Below, piece by piece: positions 1-13,367 of a stretch of 64,000 nucleotides of DNA. The DNA is taken from the NCBI GenBank assembly GCA_030340625.1, contig JAOPHQ010000884.1, forward strand, positions 62,001 to 126,000, given 5' to 3'. Both the position numbers and the translations under genes were made by a program. The stretch comes from Merluccius polli (Eukaryota; Chordata; Actinopteri; Gadiformes; Merlucciidae). The notes under the pieces were generated by a model, which was not told the DNA's origin, searched no databases, and saw nothing but the letters and a program-made list of their open reading frames with translations. Position 1 is the stretch's first letter. The number at the start of each line of letters is the position of its first letter.

Positions 1-208
1 CGCGTGTGCACACACGCATGAGGGCTTTTCGGTAAAAAAGCCCCCCCCCCCCCCCCCCCCCATCTCATCCATCCCCCTCCTCTTACCTGTACTTCTTCTT
101 TCCTGGGTGAACCCTCCATCTTGAATGTATATCCTCTGATGCAGCCCCCCCCCACCCCCCCATCCCCTCCTTACTGACCTGTCAGTCATACAAGAGAAGC
201 CATAACAT

Positions 209-263
<55 letters not shown>

Positions 264-1955
264 CAAACGCAGACACAAAGTTTTAACAAATTCTACTTTT
301 ACTACAAATTTTACTTAAATTCTTAAAGACAGAAAGATGAACAAAGGCAACAAAGACACCGGCGGGTCTTAAGTAAAATGAAAAGGACAATCAATAACTA
401 AGTCCCCTACTAGACCGGGTTTAGCAACAGGACGGGACGATCAGACAAAGGGCAAACAAAACTGAAGGGCTTAAATACACCGAGGAGACGATTAACAATC
501 AACACAGGTGAGACACAATCAAGGATAATGAGGATGAGGGGAAAAAAAGTATAACTGAGGTCATCTCGGCGGAGAGAGACGAAAACTCCAGGAAGATAAA
601 CAGAGCACTTCAAACTGTGACAGAACGATAATCTCGCTGCTCTCTTGATGCCACGTCTTTTTATTTATCGCACGTTGTTATTGCTGTTGTTCCTCTTTTG
701 TGTTTTCTCACAGCGATTATCATCAGGGCTTTGTGTTGCATAATGATATTGTGTCTGCATCTCACCTCCCTATCCTTGTCTTTGTAGATGTCATGTGTGT
801 GTGTGTGTGTGCATGTGTGTGTGTATGTGTGTGTGGGGGGTATGTAGTATTGTAAGATAACAATAATAACGGCAATCACTGTTTTGTGCGATACTAGACG
901 TGGTGTGAGGTTTTAATTAAAAGAGCTATGTGCAACAAACTTGTTAAAGAGGTGTGTGTGTGTATGTATGTGTGTTTGTGTATCTATTGTGATGTACATG
1001 TTTGATAATTACCATGTAGAAAATGTCTCCCTGTTCTTGGCTATGCAGTGACGTAGCAAAGAGCTGAGAGCCTCTGCTTAGTACATTGGAAGGCCAAATT
1101 GAGTGTTAAAAGAAGTTTGTATTGCATGTGCAGTGTGGTAAAAAAGCTAGTTTGATATCCCAGACATAGTCTCTGATGTCCTATGTATGGCCGTTGTATC
1201 ACAAGCTGTGTTCTCTCTATAATTCATGTGGAAAATATTTTCAAACAGAATTTTTTGCAGTTGTAAAAGTTTTAAACCTGCTTGAAGAGAATACGCCAGG
1301 ATTCAATATTTACTTGTATTCTTTTATATTCATTTCTTATCCATTATTTTACACCCGAAAGGCACATCGCAAGGGGAATATGAGTCCCGCGATATGAAGC
1401 CTAATCGGGTACTGGGTGACGCGATGCGACCTGATTACGCTACGGTAACGATGGGGGACGGACCCCATGAAGGGAGGGAAGCAGCCAAACGGAAAATGAC
1501 AGGAAGCCGTGGAACGAGCAGAGCTTTTTCAGATGTTGGCCCACTGGGTATGAGGGGGGAGGTGGTGACCTCTTCCGTCTGACATTCGTGATCAAAATTG
1601 TCAAGCCAACCCACTTAATCAACCTCTCACAACAGAGGCAGATGATGAATCACGGTTAAACTGTGCATTAGCGAGACTTTGGCTGAACATTGGCTAAAAG
1701 TCTTTTTTGTGGAATCCATTTTTCTTTCACTGCGAAATTTTGTATATTTTGTATTATTTTATATTTTATATATTTCTCTCAGGGTTAGGCCCATCATATG
1801 CAATATGTTATTTGATTCGTAATCCATTAGGATTTGGCAATGTCCTTTGCTGCCTCTCACTCCTCCACTGCCAGGCCTTTCTCTGTACCTAAAACTCTCT
1901 CTCTCCCCCCTGTCTCTCCCCCCCCCTCCCCTCCCCTCCCCTGTCTCCCCCTCAG
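1..1955 (+). other. grid1 intron upstream of the first exon (partial)
   Basis: No exon is seen. It holds a poly-C run (41-61), a GA array (about 214-262), a GT array (about 794-836), a shorter GT tract near 949-980 and a C-rich acceptor tract (1900-1955) made of CCCT units. The stretch 280-640 is dense in A and may be a diverged dispersed repeat. Nothing else is recognisable. Confidence 0.85.
280..640. repeat. possible dispersed fish repeat
   Basis: An A-rich, low-coding stretch with phrases (a segment ending in actgtgacag, and aagggcttaaatacac) that resemble the ends of a repeat common in fish introns. No terminal repeats or target duplication were found, so family and boundaries are uncertain. 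Confidence 0.3.
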
Positions 1956-2240
1956 CCTGTGAGTTGATGAACCAGGGCATCCTGGCGTTGGTGACGTCCA
2001 CGGGCTGCGCGGCCGCCAGCGCCCTGCAGTCCCTGACCGACGCCATGCACATCCCCCACCTCTTCATCCAGAGGAACGGCGACGGGACGCCCCGCACCGC
2101 CTGCCACCTCAACCCCAGCCCGGAAGGGGAGAGCTACACGCTGGCGGCGCGGCCGCCCGTCCGCGTCAACGACGTCATGCTGACGCTGGTGTCCGAGCTT
2201 CACTGGCAGAAGTTCATCCTCTTCTACGAGAGCGATTACG
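1956..2240 (+). CDS. grid1: grid1 exon: amino-terminal domain, lobe 1 (probably exon 3)
   Basis: This 285-bp exon encodes the part of the amino-terminal (LIVBP-like) domain that begins CELMNQGILALVTSTGCA and ends FYESDY. Roughly residues 80-174 of human GluD1. The acceptor is a C-rich tract ending ctcag at 1951-1955, and the donor is gtgagt at 2241. It starts in phase 1 (the first two bases complete an Ala codon split from the upstream exon) and ends in phase 1 after one base of an Asp codon. SLTDAMHIPHLF and TACHLNPSP are GRID1-specific; GRID2 has a different loop here. Cysteines in GCA and TACHL are positions expected in the fold. The codon third positions are nearly all G or C, unlike the flanking intron. 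The open frame runs on past the donor, but that extension is intron. Confidence 0.97.
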
Positions 2241-2550
2241 GTGAGTTCTGCTGCTCTGCACTGTGTGGGTGTGTGTGTGGGATGTATACATGGTTTCGTA
2301 ATATGTACATATATTTATATGTATAGCAATTTGGTGAATATCACTTCATCCCTTAAAAAGTTACAAACAAAGAAACAAAATAGTGCGTGAATGGTATTTC
2401 ATCAGTTATTCTCTAAGTTATTGGTCTGGAAATGATATGAATACTACCAACATATGGAGCCATGAAATAAAAAGTAATGGTAAAACAACCTTGTTCAGGC
2501 CCTCATGCATTAGCCTCACTTTGAACACACACACACACACACACATGCAA

Positions 2551-2587
<37 letters not shown>

Positions 2588-4189
2588 TGCGTGCACAGCT
2601 CGCGTGCACGAACACACACACACAGTCGCATAGCATATTGAGGATAGACATGGCTCACCTAATTCTAATTGACTAATGAAAGGCCCCAATGAGTAAGGGA
2701 GCGGGCAGACTTAAAAGTTGAAATATTATATAAATATATATTTTCTTACTATTTCATTACTCCAAAACCAGACCTTGCATAACCACCATTGTCACATCAC
2801 TCAAAAGCAATGTATGGCTTTGCACTGCAAGAGGAAATAAATGGAGCTGAGTACCGTTGGTTGCCGCATTCATATTTCTTACACATCCCATCGCTGCCCC
2901 TGAATACTGTCTCATCACTTAGAAACTTGGAAACTTGGTTAGAACAACGAATCATCTGGCCACAGCAGTTTGGTCTCGTCAAGCGGGTGTACAAAATACC
3001 AGCGTGTGCAGGTCTCGCCTGTAATATTTCATCTATATTATGAACTGCCTCTTTAGTATAGCCACACAGTGTGTGTGTGTGTGTGTGTGACTGTCTTGAC
3101 TGAGAGACGTCTTGATGTGATCACGTTTGACAGGCCGTGTTGTATTTACATATAGATAGGCCTCTCCTATAGACAGGCCCTCGCTCGAGAGAAAGAGCAG
3201 ACTCATCACTGTGTCGAAGCAATTAGACCCCAAATGGGAACGAGAATTAGCGGGCTGCTATCGGTAACTATGATTATTGATTTCGCAATTATTTTTCAAA
3301 GTACGCCATATTATTCTCTCAGCAGTTCAATCTTCAAAAACGCGTGGCTTCTGTCGTGACTGACTTTGAACATATTTTACATAATCGTCCAAACACACTC
3401 ACGCACGCACAAGTCCCATTCTGTTTTAGCGAGGATCACTGCACCAGGATTATAACACGATTGCGCACTCTGATCCACAGTGGATGATTCAATAATGTGT
3501 TATCCGCGGGGGAAGGTTTGCGGTCCTACACACAGCAGGCGGCGGGACGACGGTACCGGAGATGAAAGGAGTAAGGAGCGGTGACACCAGCTCCTACTCC
3601 GAGGCGGTTTAAATTAGGCCCTACCAAGACAGTGGCGATGACATTTTGTTCTGATGTTCCACTGTTTAACACGGCACTTGTTTAATTAAACAAATGTAGC
3701 AGTTAATTAGGATCTCCGTCACACCACAGTGCAGAGATCGGCTGTGACTGCCTTCCAGTGACGCTGGTGCTAACTCGCACTTCCACCAGCGGAAATGCAT
3801 TTCATTCACATCCCCTGCGTTGGGTAGCTGGTGCTTAAGGGACGCCTCAGACCCCCCACCCCCCCACCCACCCCCACCCCCCCGGCAAGCACACTGTGGT
3901 CTCTCAGTCGCAGTGCAGCTTCGGCTAGAATAAAAAAGGGAAAATACAACGGCAACATGTCATTACTATTACTATAATAACGGTCGAGTGCAAATCTGCA
4001 GTGTAAGATTGCAATGTTTTCTATTGAAAGAGACTTGGACCCCCCCCCCCTCCCCCTTATCTCGATTTATCCCTTGCTGCTAGATTAGTTGAAGCCAAAA
4101 CCACTAAGGAATTACATGAGGTAACCATTCAGTGGGCTTATACAACCTGAGATCAAGTTCTCAGGATGTGGTCTCTTCACAGAAGCGAG

Positions 4190-4230
<41 letters not shown>

Positions 4231-4417
4231 TCTCTCTCCCCCCTTTCCTTCCTCCTACTCTTCATCTCGCTCTCTCTATCTGACGACTGGCTAGAATGGG
4301 GGGCTCAATTCAGGGCTTTAGTTCTTTCAAACAGAACGGCAGCTTTTGTGATTCCTCGCCACATTCTTGAGGCATCTCAGTAGCGGCTTCACGCCATGTA
4401 TTTCTTGGCATGGTGAC

Positions 4418-4453
<36 letters not shown>

Positions 4454-5152
4454 CAGATGATAGAAGGTGAGTTGTTACATGCGGCGGTGATGCGTATGCT
4501 CGCCGAGTGTGACCTCACATCCAGGCACCAAAAACGCGGCGAAGAAGAAAAAGCAGTGCTGCGAAGGCATCGAGTCGGTAGCCGTTGTCGGTAGGAGAAA
4601 AAAAAAATGTTTTTCTCGCAGAATTTGAGAAAAGAGCAATATAAAAAAAATAAAATGAAATAAGAGGGTTATCAAAAACAAAGATCCATATTTATCACAC
4701 ATTCAGGAACCAAAACCACCTCCGAAAAATACATGAAGATTTTACATGATACTCGATTCTCCTTTGGTAAAGTTAATGGGCGAGGCAATTGTTGTGTCAA
4801 AAACACAGACGGATTGAGTCACACCGCGGGAGAAAACATTGCAGTCATCCCGAGGCACTGTGACGCATACGAGGACGATGATGGGATTTTGAGGAGGAGG
4901 CAAAGAGACTGAGGCGGGCGAAATAAAGCCTTATGAAGCCTTCAACAGAGCTCCTCGCAGGGGCTTCAGTCAGCGCCCTCCGATGCTGCGCTAATTAAAA
5001 TGCCAGAGTTCACTGACACATCTGGCAGGTGATGTCAGAAATGCATTACGGAGCCATCAGCTGGCAGATGTTAAGCCAGACAATAGACAAGCCCCCTCCC
5101 CACCCCCCCCGCCCCCCTGCCGCCCCCGCCGCCGCCGCCTCCCAAATCTACC

Positions 5153-5188
<36 letters not shown>

Positions 5189-8100
5189 CCTCGAGCTTTG
5201 ACGTGTCATAAGAATAGCCGGGCTTTATGAGCGATGTCGTGTACGTGTTTTCTTTTATGAAGGCTTTCAGTGAAGAAGGAGGATGTGAGAAACTGTTGCG
5301 GGTGTAATTTATTTCACTAAGTTGTTTACTAATCTAGGGATGAGTGCAATTTGGCGGCATGTTATGGTCGGGGTGAAGTCAATGTGGTTATTTTGTTAAG
5401 GAGCACCTCATGAAAAAACAATGTGTGCAGTAAATCTTTTGCCTCGTTTTGCATGAGGGACATTTTTAATATCAATCCATGCATTATAATGACATTTTTA
5501 TATTTGGCTGTGATGCAGTGATGTTTTTGCCAAGTCATCATTTTGCTGAAATGCACTTCCAGATCTATCGCTATAGAAACTATAAAAAAAGTAAGCAAAT
5601 AATAATGCAATTTGCAAAGGATGAGACAAACAAGGATATCCTACCACAAACCCCACTTCTTCTGTTTATCTATTTGTTCCTATTTATTTCCAGGGCGCCA
5701 CGCTATTGGAGCGTGCTTCTGTCAGCAAAATGTCTGCCTGCTTGCCTTACATGGCGTCTCCAACAGCTGGTTTGGCTGATCGCCGGGGGGGGGGGGGCGG
5801 GGCAAACGGCGTCTTGCCGTAATGAAGCGTGGCGGGAAGGCGGGGTTCCCACACCTGTCTCGCTCTGTCGTTGTTTCGAAGGCAATCAGGTCAACAACAA
5901 ACTCCACAGAGATGCTGCCCAGTCAACTCCGTACGTCGTCTCTAGCTACTTGACTAGCGCACCGAATCAATATGGGGCTAACGCTCAGAGCGCTGTTTCT
6001 TTATGCCGGGATACGGCGGAGTGGTAGCTTCGCAGTGGCGGGAAAATGGCCTTTAGAGAAGTCTTTAACCACCTTGAGGTACAGCAGGTAGGGAAGAAGG
6101 GACTAATGGAAAGGCTTTTCAACCCAATTGGTGACCAATGAGACCTTTGACTTTCTCTCCCTGCCAGTGTTGGAGTGTAAATATCTCATGATGTGTCACA
6201 GTGCCCCAGATGGAGCGTGAGGGGAATGTTTTACCGGGGCCTATCAGCCATTTGATGTATTGCAATATTCCTTGACAAGCCCCAGCGCTAAAAAGGTCTG
6301 TGATATCCTTCATGAAGTCTACCAGCCTCTCTCCGCTTCAAACGTAGGCCTTTACGATCCTGTCTTCGCGCAGTTTGGCCTCCTTGAAATGGAAAGAGTC
6401 GAAAACCGCTATCAAGTAAGTTGAGTAATGAATTCCATTCAATGCATGAGATTACATTGTGTATTCACTTGCATTTTATTAGATTTTTTTCGCTGCTGGA
6501 TCATGGTGGCCGGCTACAGCCTTTGGGCATATCTTCTTTTCTTTCTTTTTTTGTTTCCCGCCGCATCTTATGAAAAATATAAGAGCTCACCGCGTTGTTG
6601 ACTGAGAGAAAGTGAAATTGAATAGAGGCACGGCGTGTCACACTCGGAGGCTGACTGACTTTAATACCCTTCCCTCGACCCAGGAGCCGGGTTGACGGTG
6701 GAACTAAAGAGTGTCAATATACCGCACATGGGATATTGACTACGCAGAAGTGCATATTGTGGGGCTGTGTGCATATTGAATATGCAGAAGTGGCATATTG
6801 ACTGGATTGCATTATCATGACAGGGAACACATGTCCGTCTGTCTATCTGTCTGCCCTTCTGCTTGTTGAAAGGCTAAACACGGCTGAAAATTGGGAAGAA
6901 TGAGCCATACATCCACCATTCAATGCTGTTGGTTCCACCATGCTCTTAATTCCCCCTCCGCCCAATTTGAAGGGCCTTTTTAGACAGCTCTACCTGCGGC
7001 CCGTTGAACGGCCACCTGCCGTTTGGCTCAAAGAGTTGCTCCCGCAGCACTTTGAATAGAAACGAAAGACAGAGTTCATTGATTCTTTATGAGGGGGTGT
7101 GGGGGGGGGGGGGGGGGGGGGGGGGGGGTTGAGTGCTCGGAGGACGCCATTGTGCACCGCTCTTCTTCAGAATCTCTGGGAATATTACCGTGATTTCCGG
7201 TGTCATTACCTGGAACGGCGGGGGGGGGATTTAATGTCCAGGGTGAATCCAGATGGTCGTCCATACATCGGCCCGTCGTCAAGACAACTGCAAACCTTGA
7301 AAACTGAAGCTGCCTCCTGACTCTTCCCACTTTCTGAAGAGGGAGGGCATTATAGACTTGCATTAGGGATGAGGATTGATTCGCCTGCCTTCGCCACCGA
7401 GTCGGAGGCGGCTCCCGGTGCGTATAGAGTCCCTTTTATTGGATGGACGAGGGATGCATGGGAGACAAACACAGCAGGGCTTATCTGTTTATTGAGGAGG
7501 TGGAAGGCACTGGGAGATGTTTCTTTTTTTTTTTCTTTTAAAAGGGGAAGGTAAACAAATTTGCGAGACAAATATGCAGGAACTTTTGCTGCAAACAGCA
7601 AAAAGCTTGAACTTTGCATCCAATGTATTTAAGTATTTACAATTTAAAATGAATGGAATGTAAAGTTCAAGAGATGTAAAGGGATGTAACAGAAATACCA
7701 CAAGTAAAATAGCACACTTTATGGTAAAGGTCTGAAATTAAATGTGGATCTTAATGTGAATGTGATCTATCTCAATGTGGATGTTGTTATACTGTTGTTG
7801 TGGAAGGTTGCCACCTGCAGTGTCTTTTAAAACAACAACTCAAGCTACTTTCTCTTACCTGTTACCTGGTGTTCCCCTCTACAAGTAAGAAACAAATGCC
7901 AAACCTGTGTAAGCAACTGTTGTTTAGGGACTGGTGGGGTGATTGGCTGTGGTTATGGTGTAGTGATTGGGCTTCTCTGATTGTGTTTCTCCTCCTATTT
8001 TTCAGTATAAGTCTGGTTTGATTGAGATTGAAAAAAAAACAGTTGAGCAGAGTTGGACTGCAGTTGCAGCAGTATCCATGGTATACATACACATGCGTAG

Positions 8101-8717
8101 CATATCAGACAGTTGTGTGTGCGAAGAAAGGAAGAAAGGAAAAGAAAGAAAGCGTTAATACTTCTTGAGAGCAAACAATATGCCCGATTTGCGCATGCAA
8201 AAACACATTTCTCAATTGTGCGTGATTGTTAGCAGCATGGACAATTTGTTTTGTTTTGTCCTCTAGTGCTCACATCTGCTGTCCTCGCACTTAAGGCTCT
8301 GTGAGTATAGGTGTAAGAAATCACGGCACATTTATCTGAAGTGGAATTATGTCTTGAGTAGAACCATACAAAATTACATATCACCGAAGCAGAATAGAGG
8401 GCCATTTGTGGCGTAAGCCTGTATATAAGCCTTGGACGTCTCTTAAGGGGGTCGATATATTTCCATTGTCTTTACATGGCTGCTTTAGGTCCAAGAAAAA
8501 AATAATTAGATGATTAAGCAAAGTAATAACTAATAACTTGAGAGCCTGTTGTTAGTGTCCCTGCAGCCACTTTCACAAGAGACTGTTCCCTTCCCACCTC
8601 TTGTATTTTTCTGTTCCACTTCTTCACCCTCTTCTCTTCATGCTCCTCTTCATGCTCCTCTTCCTCCTCCACATCTTCCTCCTCCACATCTTCCTCTTCC
8701 TCCTCATCTTCATTTCC

Positions 8718-8762
8718 CTCCTCCTCCTCCTCCTCCTCCTCCTCCTCCTCCTCCTCCTCCTT
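8718..8762. repeat. TCC trinucleotide array
   Basis: About fifteen uninterrupted TCC units, embedded in a wider C/T-rich tract from 8610. The pyrimidine strand is the + strand. Open frames over it (poly-Pro, poly-Leu or poly-Ser) are artefacts. Confidence 0.95.
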
Positions 8763-9241
8763 CTAACAGCCCCTGTGACAGTTCATGACATGGGTGCTTC
8801 CTGCCTGATTACCCAGTGTCTATTTCACCATGAGTAATAGCTGCGGCTTCAACACGGCTAGCGCTGAGCGGAAGGAGCTTTCTTAGCATGGAGCATGTTC
8901 CCAGACTCAGAGTTCATCCATCCCGTTCTGCAGAAGCTAACCAAGCCACGCCTGGCGCACGCCACTGTGGACGTGGCAAGTGTCTTCGCTCGTTTCAGAC
9001 CGACGCACTTCCCGTTCTCCCGTCCTGCGCCCACGTTGTTTAAATAGCAAATGCACTTGCGCTCCTCTGTGCATCCATGGGTGTGTTGGTCTGAAAATGA
9101 GGCGTGTTCAGGCATATTGTTGGCGTACTGCTATCTTGAAATTGCGCCATTGAACAACAGAAACCTGGTGGAAAGTCAACGGCGTGGTGTTTCACTTTTA
9201 GTTTAAGGGCACGTTAGTAATATACGCGCCTATAGGCGGGT

Positions 9242-9641
9242 TGTTGTGATGTTCTTTGAGGAAGAAGGCCGCCGACACAGGATCGCTTTTAACTCACTTT
9301 ATTTGTTTTAGGTTTTAGTCTATTATCTATGAAGCAAATGGAGAGGAATTGTATCATTCACGCGTGGAGCGACTCTTAGCTGGATATCTAATAGATACGC
9401 TGCCTGTAGAGTTTCTGCCCTCTCCTGCTTGTGTGCGCTCGATAGTACCTGGGCAGGCGTGGCCTCTATGACGTGTAATATGCTCTGATTGGCTAGTGTT
9501 CAGCACCCGCCCCCAGTGTATTATGTGCTGCCATCTGGTGGCCAGGTGTGGTTAATACAGCTTATATATTTGGTCCTGTTCCCTTGTGGCTATGTGAGGA
9601 TATTACAGCCTGTTGACACGTGCTGTTATTTATTCGTAACA
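9242..9641 (-). mobile_element. solo LTR, 400 bp, target duplication GGGT
   Basis: The element begins TGTTGTGATG and ends CGTAACA, the TGTT...AACA ends of an LTR, and is flanked by the 4-bp direct repeat GGGT at 9238-9241 and 9642-9645. A second copy with the same layout lies in opposite orientation at 14730-15121; the two share ends and several internal blocks (for example CTCACTTTATTTG near one end and GGCTATGTG...ATATT..ACAGCCTG near the other). Strand is assigned from an AATAAA on the minus strand (9298-9303), which would be the polyadenylation signal. No internal gag or pol sequence is present, so it is a recombined solo LTR. Superfamily cannot be told from an LTR alone. Confidence 0.85.
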
Positions 9642-11977
9642 GGGTGCACAATGCTCATACAACACACAGGGAGGCGCAGCAGCGCACAAACATGCAAACC
9701 GTTACAAATAAAAAAAGATTACAATGTGAAAGATGTGAAAGATAATTGCGTAGATCAAGTCCACATCTACCCCCCTGCTCCTGCCAACTGGGTCCGGCCT
9801 GAGGATCTTCAGCCAGCGGAGCTGCATGACATTTACAGTTCATTTATAGACAGACTTTATTGCAGGTGTTATAAACCATTCGATAAAAATAAATTATTTT
9901 TGCACACATTGTACTGCTCGTTCCGTAGACGATCCGTCTCCTCGCCTGGAAAATCGGTGAGGAGACCCCGTCCATCTGTCGATCCACCTATATTTATCAG
10001 TGGCAGAATAGTTGCTGTTGCTATGGTGTCATAGCATCATGACCAGCCAAACGGTACCGGTACCGATCGATCCCCAATGTCCGCAGCCTACCCTTTGGAT
10101 AATGCGTCTGCCAAGTCAACCGAAGAGTAAATCTATTTCTATCCATCCGCCTGCCTATCTATCCGTTTGTCTGCCTATCCCACTGTAGAGGGAGAGACAC
10201 GTAATGAGATTGAGCAAAGGGTAGATTGTCTTCTTCCGCACAACGGAAACACAGCGGTTCATATAACAGGAGGCAGAAGTTCTGTTTGACGGTGACATCG
10301 ACAGCAATATCCTTTTTTTTGCCTCGGCGGTAGGTAGCTGTCTGCCCTGTAAAATAACGACAGGCGCTTGTTGCTACACCGGCGGTAGAGGCATCACCAG
10401 ACACAAGGGCTGGATGTAGTTTTTCAGCAGGGGCAAGTTAGCGGTTGAGATCTCACAAGGGGAAGAAGACAGTGGCGTGGTGCATGCCCAAAGCGCGGCG
10501 CTGTAGTGCGCTGTAAGCCATCCGCAGAACGTCATTACCGGCCTCCTCTGTCCTCGCTTGTTAGAGATCCGCCCCCCCCCCCCCCCCCCCCACCCCCTTG
10601 AAAAAGCCTGTGAAGAAATCAGACTTTGAAGTCCGAGCCCGCTATTTGGGGCCCTCAAGTCTGACGATGTGTGGCTTCTGCGGCCCCGTTTTCAGATAAG
10701 GAACCCCCTGTTTGTGGCGGTCGAATGTTTGAAGAAAATGTTGAGATGTGTGCTTCAAACATCTCTCTACCCTTATTGGCTCTGACCAGGGGTTTATTTG
10801 GTATCTGTCAAACTTGGCATGATGATACCAACTAACAAGGCGTCAATTTACAGCTAAATCTGGTTTTGTGTCCTAAACTTAAATCCTCGCCAAAATAAAT
10901 ATAACCTGTCATATAAAAGACTCCTTTTCAGCGAAGTCTAAGATAATATTGGGTGATTGTGTATAGTGCACTAAATTGACATTATTATTCGCGTCTGTAT
11001 TTCCATTTTTACGGCTCCCAACATTTGAATAAAGAGTTATTCATGTGACAATCCAATAATAGAAATGTAACTTAATTGGAGTGGTCCATTGTGTGCGTGT
11101 GCTCGCGTGCGTGTGTGTGCGCGTGTGCGTGCGCAATGTGTGTGTCTCAGCACAGGAAAAAACGCTTGTGCATAACAGTATTCCCACAGTGGTAGAAGAA
11201 CAATTTAAAATAGGCAGGGGCTCCTCCTGAAGAGCCCAACTGTATTTGTTGGTAAAGGAAAATGAGCTCTCAAAAGAGTTGGAAGTGGAAGTGTTTTGGC
11301 GACGCGTCAGAATGATGAATGCTTTAATTTAGAGTTTAGTTCTGCCCTTTGAAGATTGTTACGCTGAACAGAATCCAATGACAATAGCATTTATGCCTCG
11401 CCATAAAACCAATTGTAAGGAGACGAGAGCAGGATGAATTATGAATTGTATCTCATTTTTTGTTAAGTCGTTGTTTCTACCGTCGGGCCCCCTGGGAGAA
11501 TCCTAAAACACAGGTTGGGGAGGGAGGGATGCGGGGGGGGGGGGGGGTGGGGGGTAAAATAATATGCTTTATTGGCCGAGGGACAAAAAAGCTGCATTCA
11601 TATATTACTTTGTTCAACCAAACTTTTTACGCTCGAGGTCAAGTCATGTGCGCGTTTAACATCTTCAACTCTTTTGCCAGGCAGTTAAAACAGATTTTTT
11701 TCCCTCCCCCTGCTAATACATATATTCACATTCTGCCGCCTGCGTGTACGTGAATCCATTACGAAGCCTGCGGTACAGGCTGGGTTAACGTACACATGGC
11801 GTCCTCTGACCTCAGGACACACACATTATGCAAATAGCTGAACGGCTCAGGCTTGAGGGAGGGGGGGGGGGGGGGGGGGAAATAAGTCAAACAAAAGTGA
11901 AACACATTTCAAGCTTAGTGTCAAGCGAAAATTGGGGGCGTGTACTGTCGCCCAAGGAAACCAATTAGCGGCATGCA

Positions 11978-11997
11978 AACACACACACACACCTCTT

Positions 11998-12034
<37 letters not shown>

Positions 12035-12211
12035 CACATGCACCACACATGTGTGCACACACACACACACACACCTCTTCCACACACCCCACACACACTC
12101 CAGTACTGTGTACCCCCCCCCCCCACACACACACACACACACACCTCTTCCACACGTGGGCACACACACACACACCTCTTCCACACACACACACATACAC
12201 ACACACTTCTT

Positions 12212-12245
<34 letters not shown>

Positions 12246-12304
12246 CTTCCACACACACACACACACACACACACCCCCCACACACACTCCAGTACTGTGT
12301 ACCC

Positions 12305-12333
<29 letters not shown>
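11978..12333. repeat. compound CA array with CTCTTCC interruptions
   Basis: Around 350 bp of CA repeats interrupted at intervals by CTCTTCC blocks and by two copies of a CTCCAGTACTGTGTACCCC block (about 12097-12117 and 12286-12304), so it is a higher-order array rather than a simple dinucleotide. Long open frames in all registers here encode only Thr-His or Val-Cys repeats. Confidence 0.93.
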
Positions 12334-12339
<6 letters not shown>

Positions 12340-12874
12340 ACCCCACCACCACCTCTCACCTTCCCATGATAACGCAGCTTTAGCGAGCAAGCACTGTAGC
12401 TTCCTCTGGGCGGCTTTAGCGAGCGGCGCTGGCCAGGCTTAGAGCCTACCTTTGATTCTTCTATTCCCCGGGAAACGACTGCTTCTGAGTTTGTTTGTTT
12501 TCCACGGCGTGCGCACAAATCCCCCCCCCCCCCCCCCATTTCCAAAGGATTTTCAAGTGCACTATTGTACACGATTTGTGTTCAGTCATGCGACCTTGTC
12601 ACACACATTTTCTACATCTCCGTCAGTCCGTCTCGCTGTCTTTCTGTCCATCTATTCGTCCGTCCGTCTGTCCGGCAGCCTCTCTTCATCAACAGCATCA
12701 CTGTTGACAGCAGTGTCTGCTTCTCTCTCCAACTCGTTCCCTGTATCTGTCTCTTTCTATATCTGACCCTGTGTGTCCCTCTGCCCTCCCCTCTTTCTCC
12801 ATCCCTGTCTGCCTCCATCTTTTCTATATACAACTCTCCATTCTCTAAGACTTTCTCTGCACCTCGATCTCTCA

Positions 12875-13166
12875 GGGCGCTTTAAAACCTAAAGTTTGCT
12901 AGACTCGGTCCTATTCAGGGGCGAAGTCGATACTTTGTTACATTTTCATTTGGTACGGTTAGCGTTCACACTGGACTTCCTCAAGCGAACCAAACGAACC
13001 GAACCAGAGTTCACCCGGAAGCGGACCGAGACGCCGCCCGCTTTCAAGCGCGCCAGAGTACGTTTGCTCGGTCCGGACCGCCCCAAACGAACCGTACTAT
13101 CGGGGGGGTAAACGCTCCAGGTTTCGATTAAAAAAAGGACCAAACAGCTCAGGTGTGAAAGCACCC
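12875..13166. mobile_element. MITE-like element with imperfect terminal inverted repeats
   Basis: The left end GGGCGCTTTAAAACCT and the reverse complement of the right end GGGTGCTTTCACACCT match at 13 of 16 positions. The interior contains the phrases gttcacactgg, accaaacgaacc and aggtgtgaaagcaccc that are typical of an abundant short fish transposon. No clear target-site duplication was found. It ends about 200 bp before the exon at 13368. Confidence 0.6.
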
Positions 13167-13335
13167 ATATATCTGAGACTCTCTATCTCTGTCTCCCCAT
13201 CTTGCGTCTCTCTTAACTCTCCCTCTATACCGACCTCGATGGGCAGAGCCGCAGGGCAAATGTGACGAAATAATAAAAAGTTTTTAAAAAAATCACAAAT
13301 CTCTCTCCTACATATCCTCTAATGTCTCTCGGCCA

Positions 13336-13360
13336 TCTCTCTCTCTCTCTCTCTCTCTCC
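13336..13360 (+). repeat. CT microsatellite forming the polypyrimidine tract of an exon acceptor
   Basis: An uninterrupted CT array of about 12 units ends 7 bases before the exon at 13368 (followed by cctgccag), so it serves as the polypyrimidine tract of that splice acceptor. Confidence 0.9.
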
Positions 13361-13367
13361 CTGCCAG

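Larger units (their letters stand above)
2241..13367 (+). other. grid1 intron, 11.1 kb
   Basis: Contains CA arrays (2526-2587; 5156-5184), CT and GA arrays (4192-4238; 4420-4451), a poly-G run (7100-7128), a TCC array (8718-8762), poly-C/G runs (10571-10591; 11861-11879; 12522-12538), a solo LTR (9242-9641), a compound CA array (11978-12333) and a MITE-like element (12875-13166). A short imperfect direct duplication containing gcagaagtg lies at about 6731-6812. The rest, including 5300-7080 and 10700-11460, is AT-rich with no coding signal. Donor gtgagt at 2241, acceptor ctgccag at 13361. Confidence 0.9.

Noticed and set aside
5479..6027. A 182-codon + strand frame
   Set aside because: AT-rich start and GC-rich end with a poly-G run; no homology recognised; inside an intron with no splice context.
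9489..10034. A 181-codon + strand frame
   Set aside because: Its first part is inside the solo LTR and the rest has no recognisable domain or exon-like codon bias.
11847..12572. A 241-codon minus-strand frame and its partners on both strands
   Set aside because: The frame lies over a compound CA array and poly-G/C runs; low complexity only.
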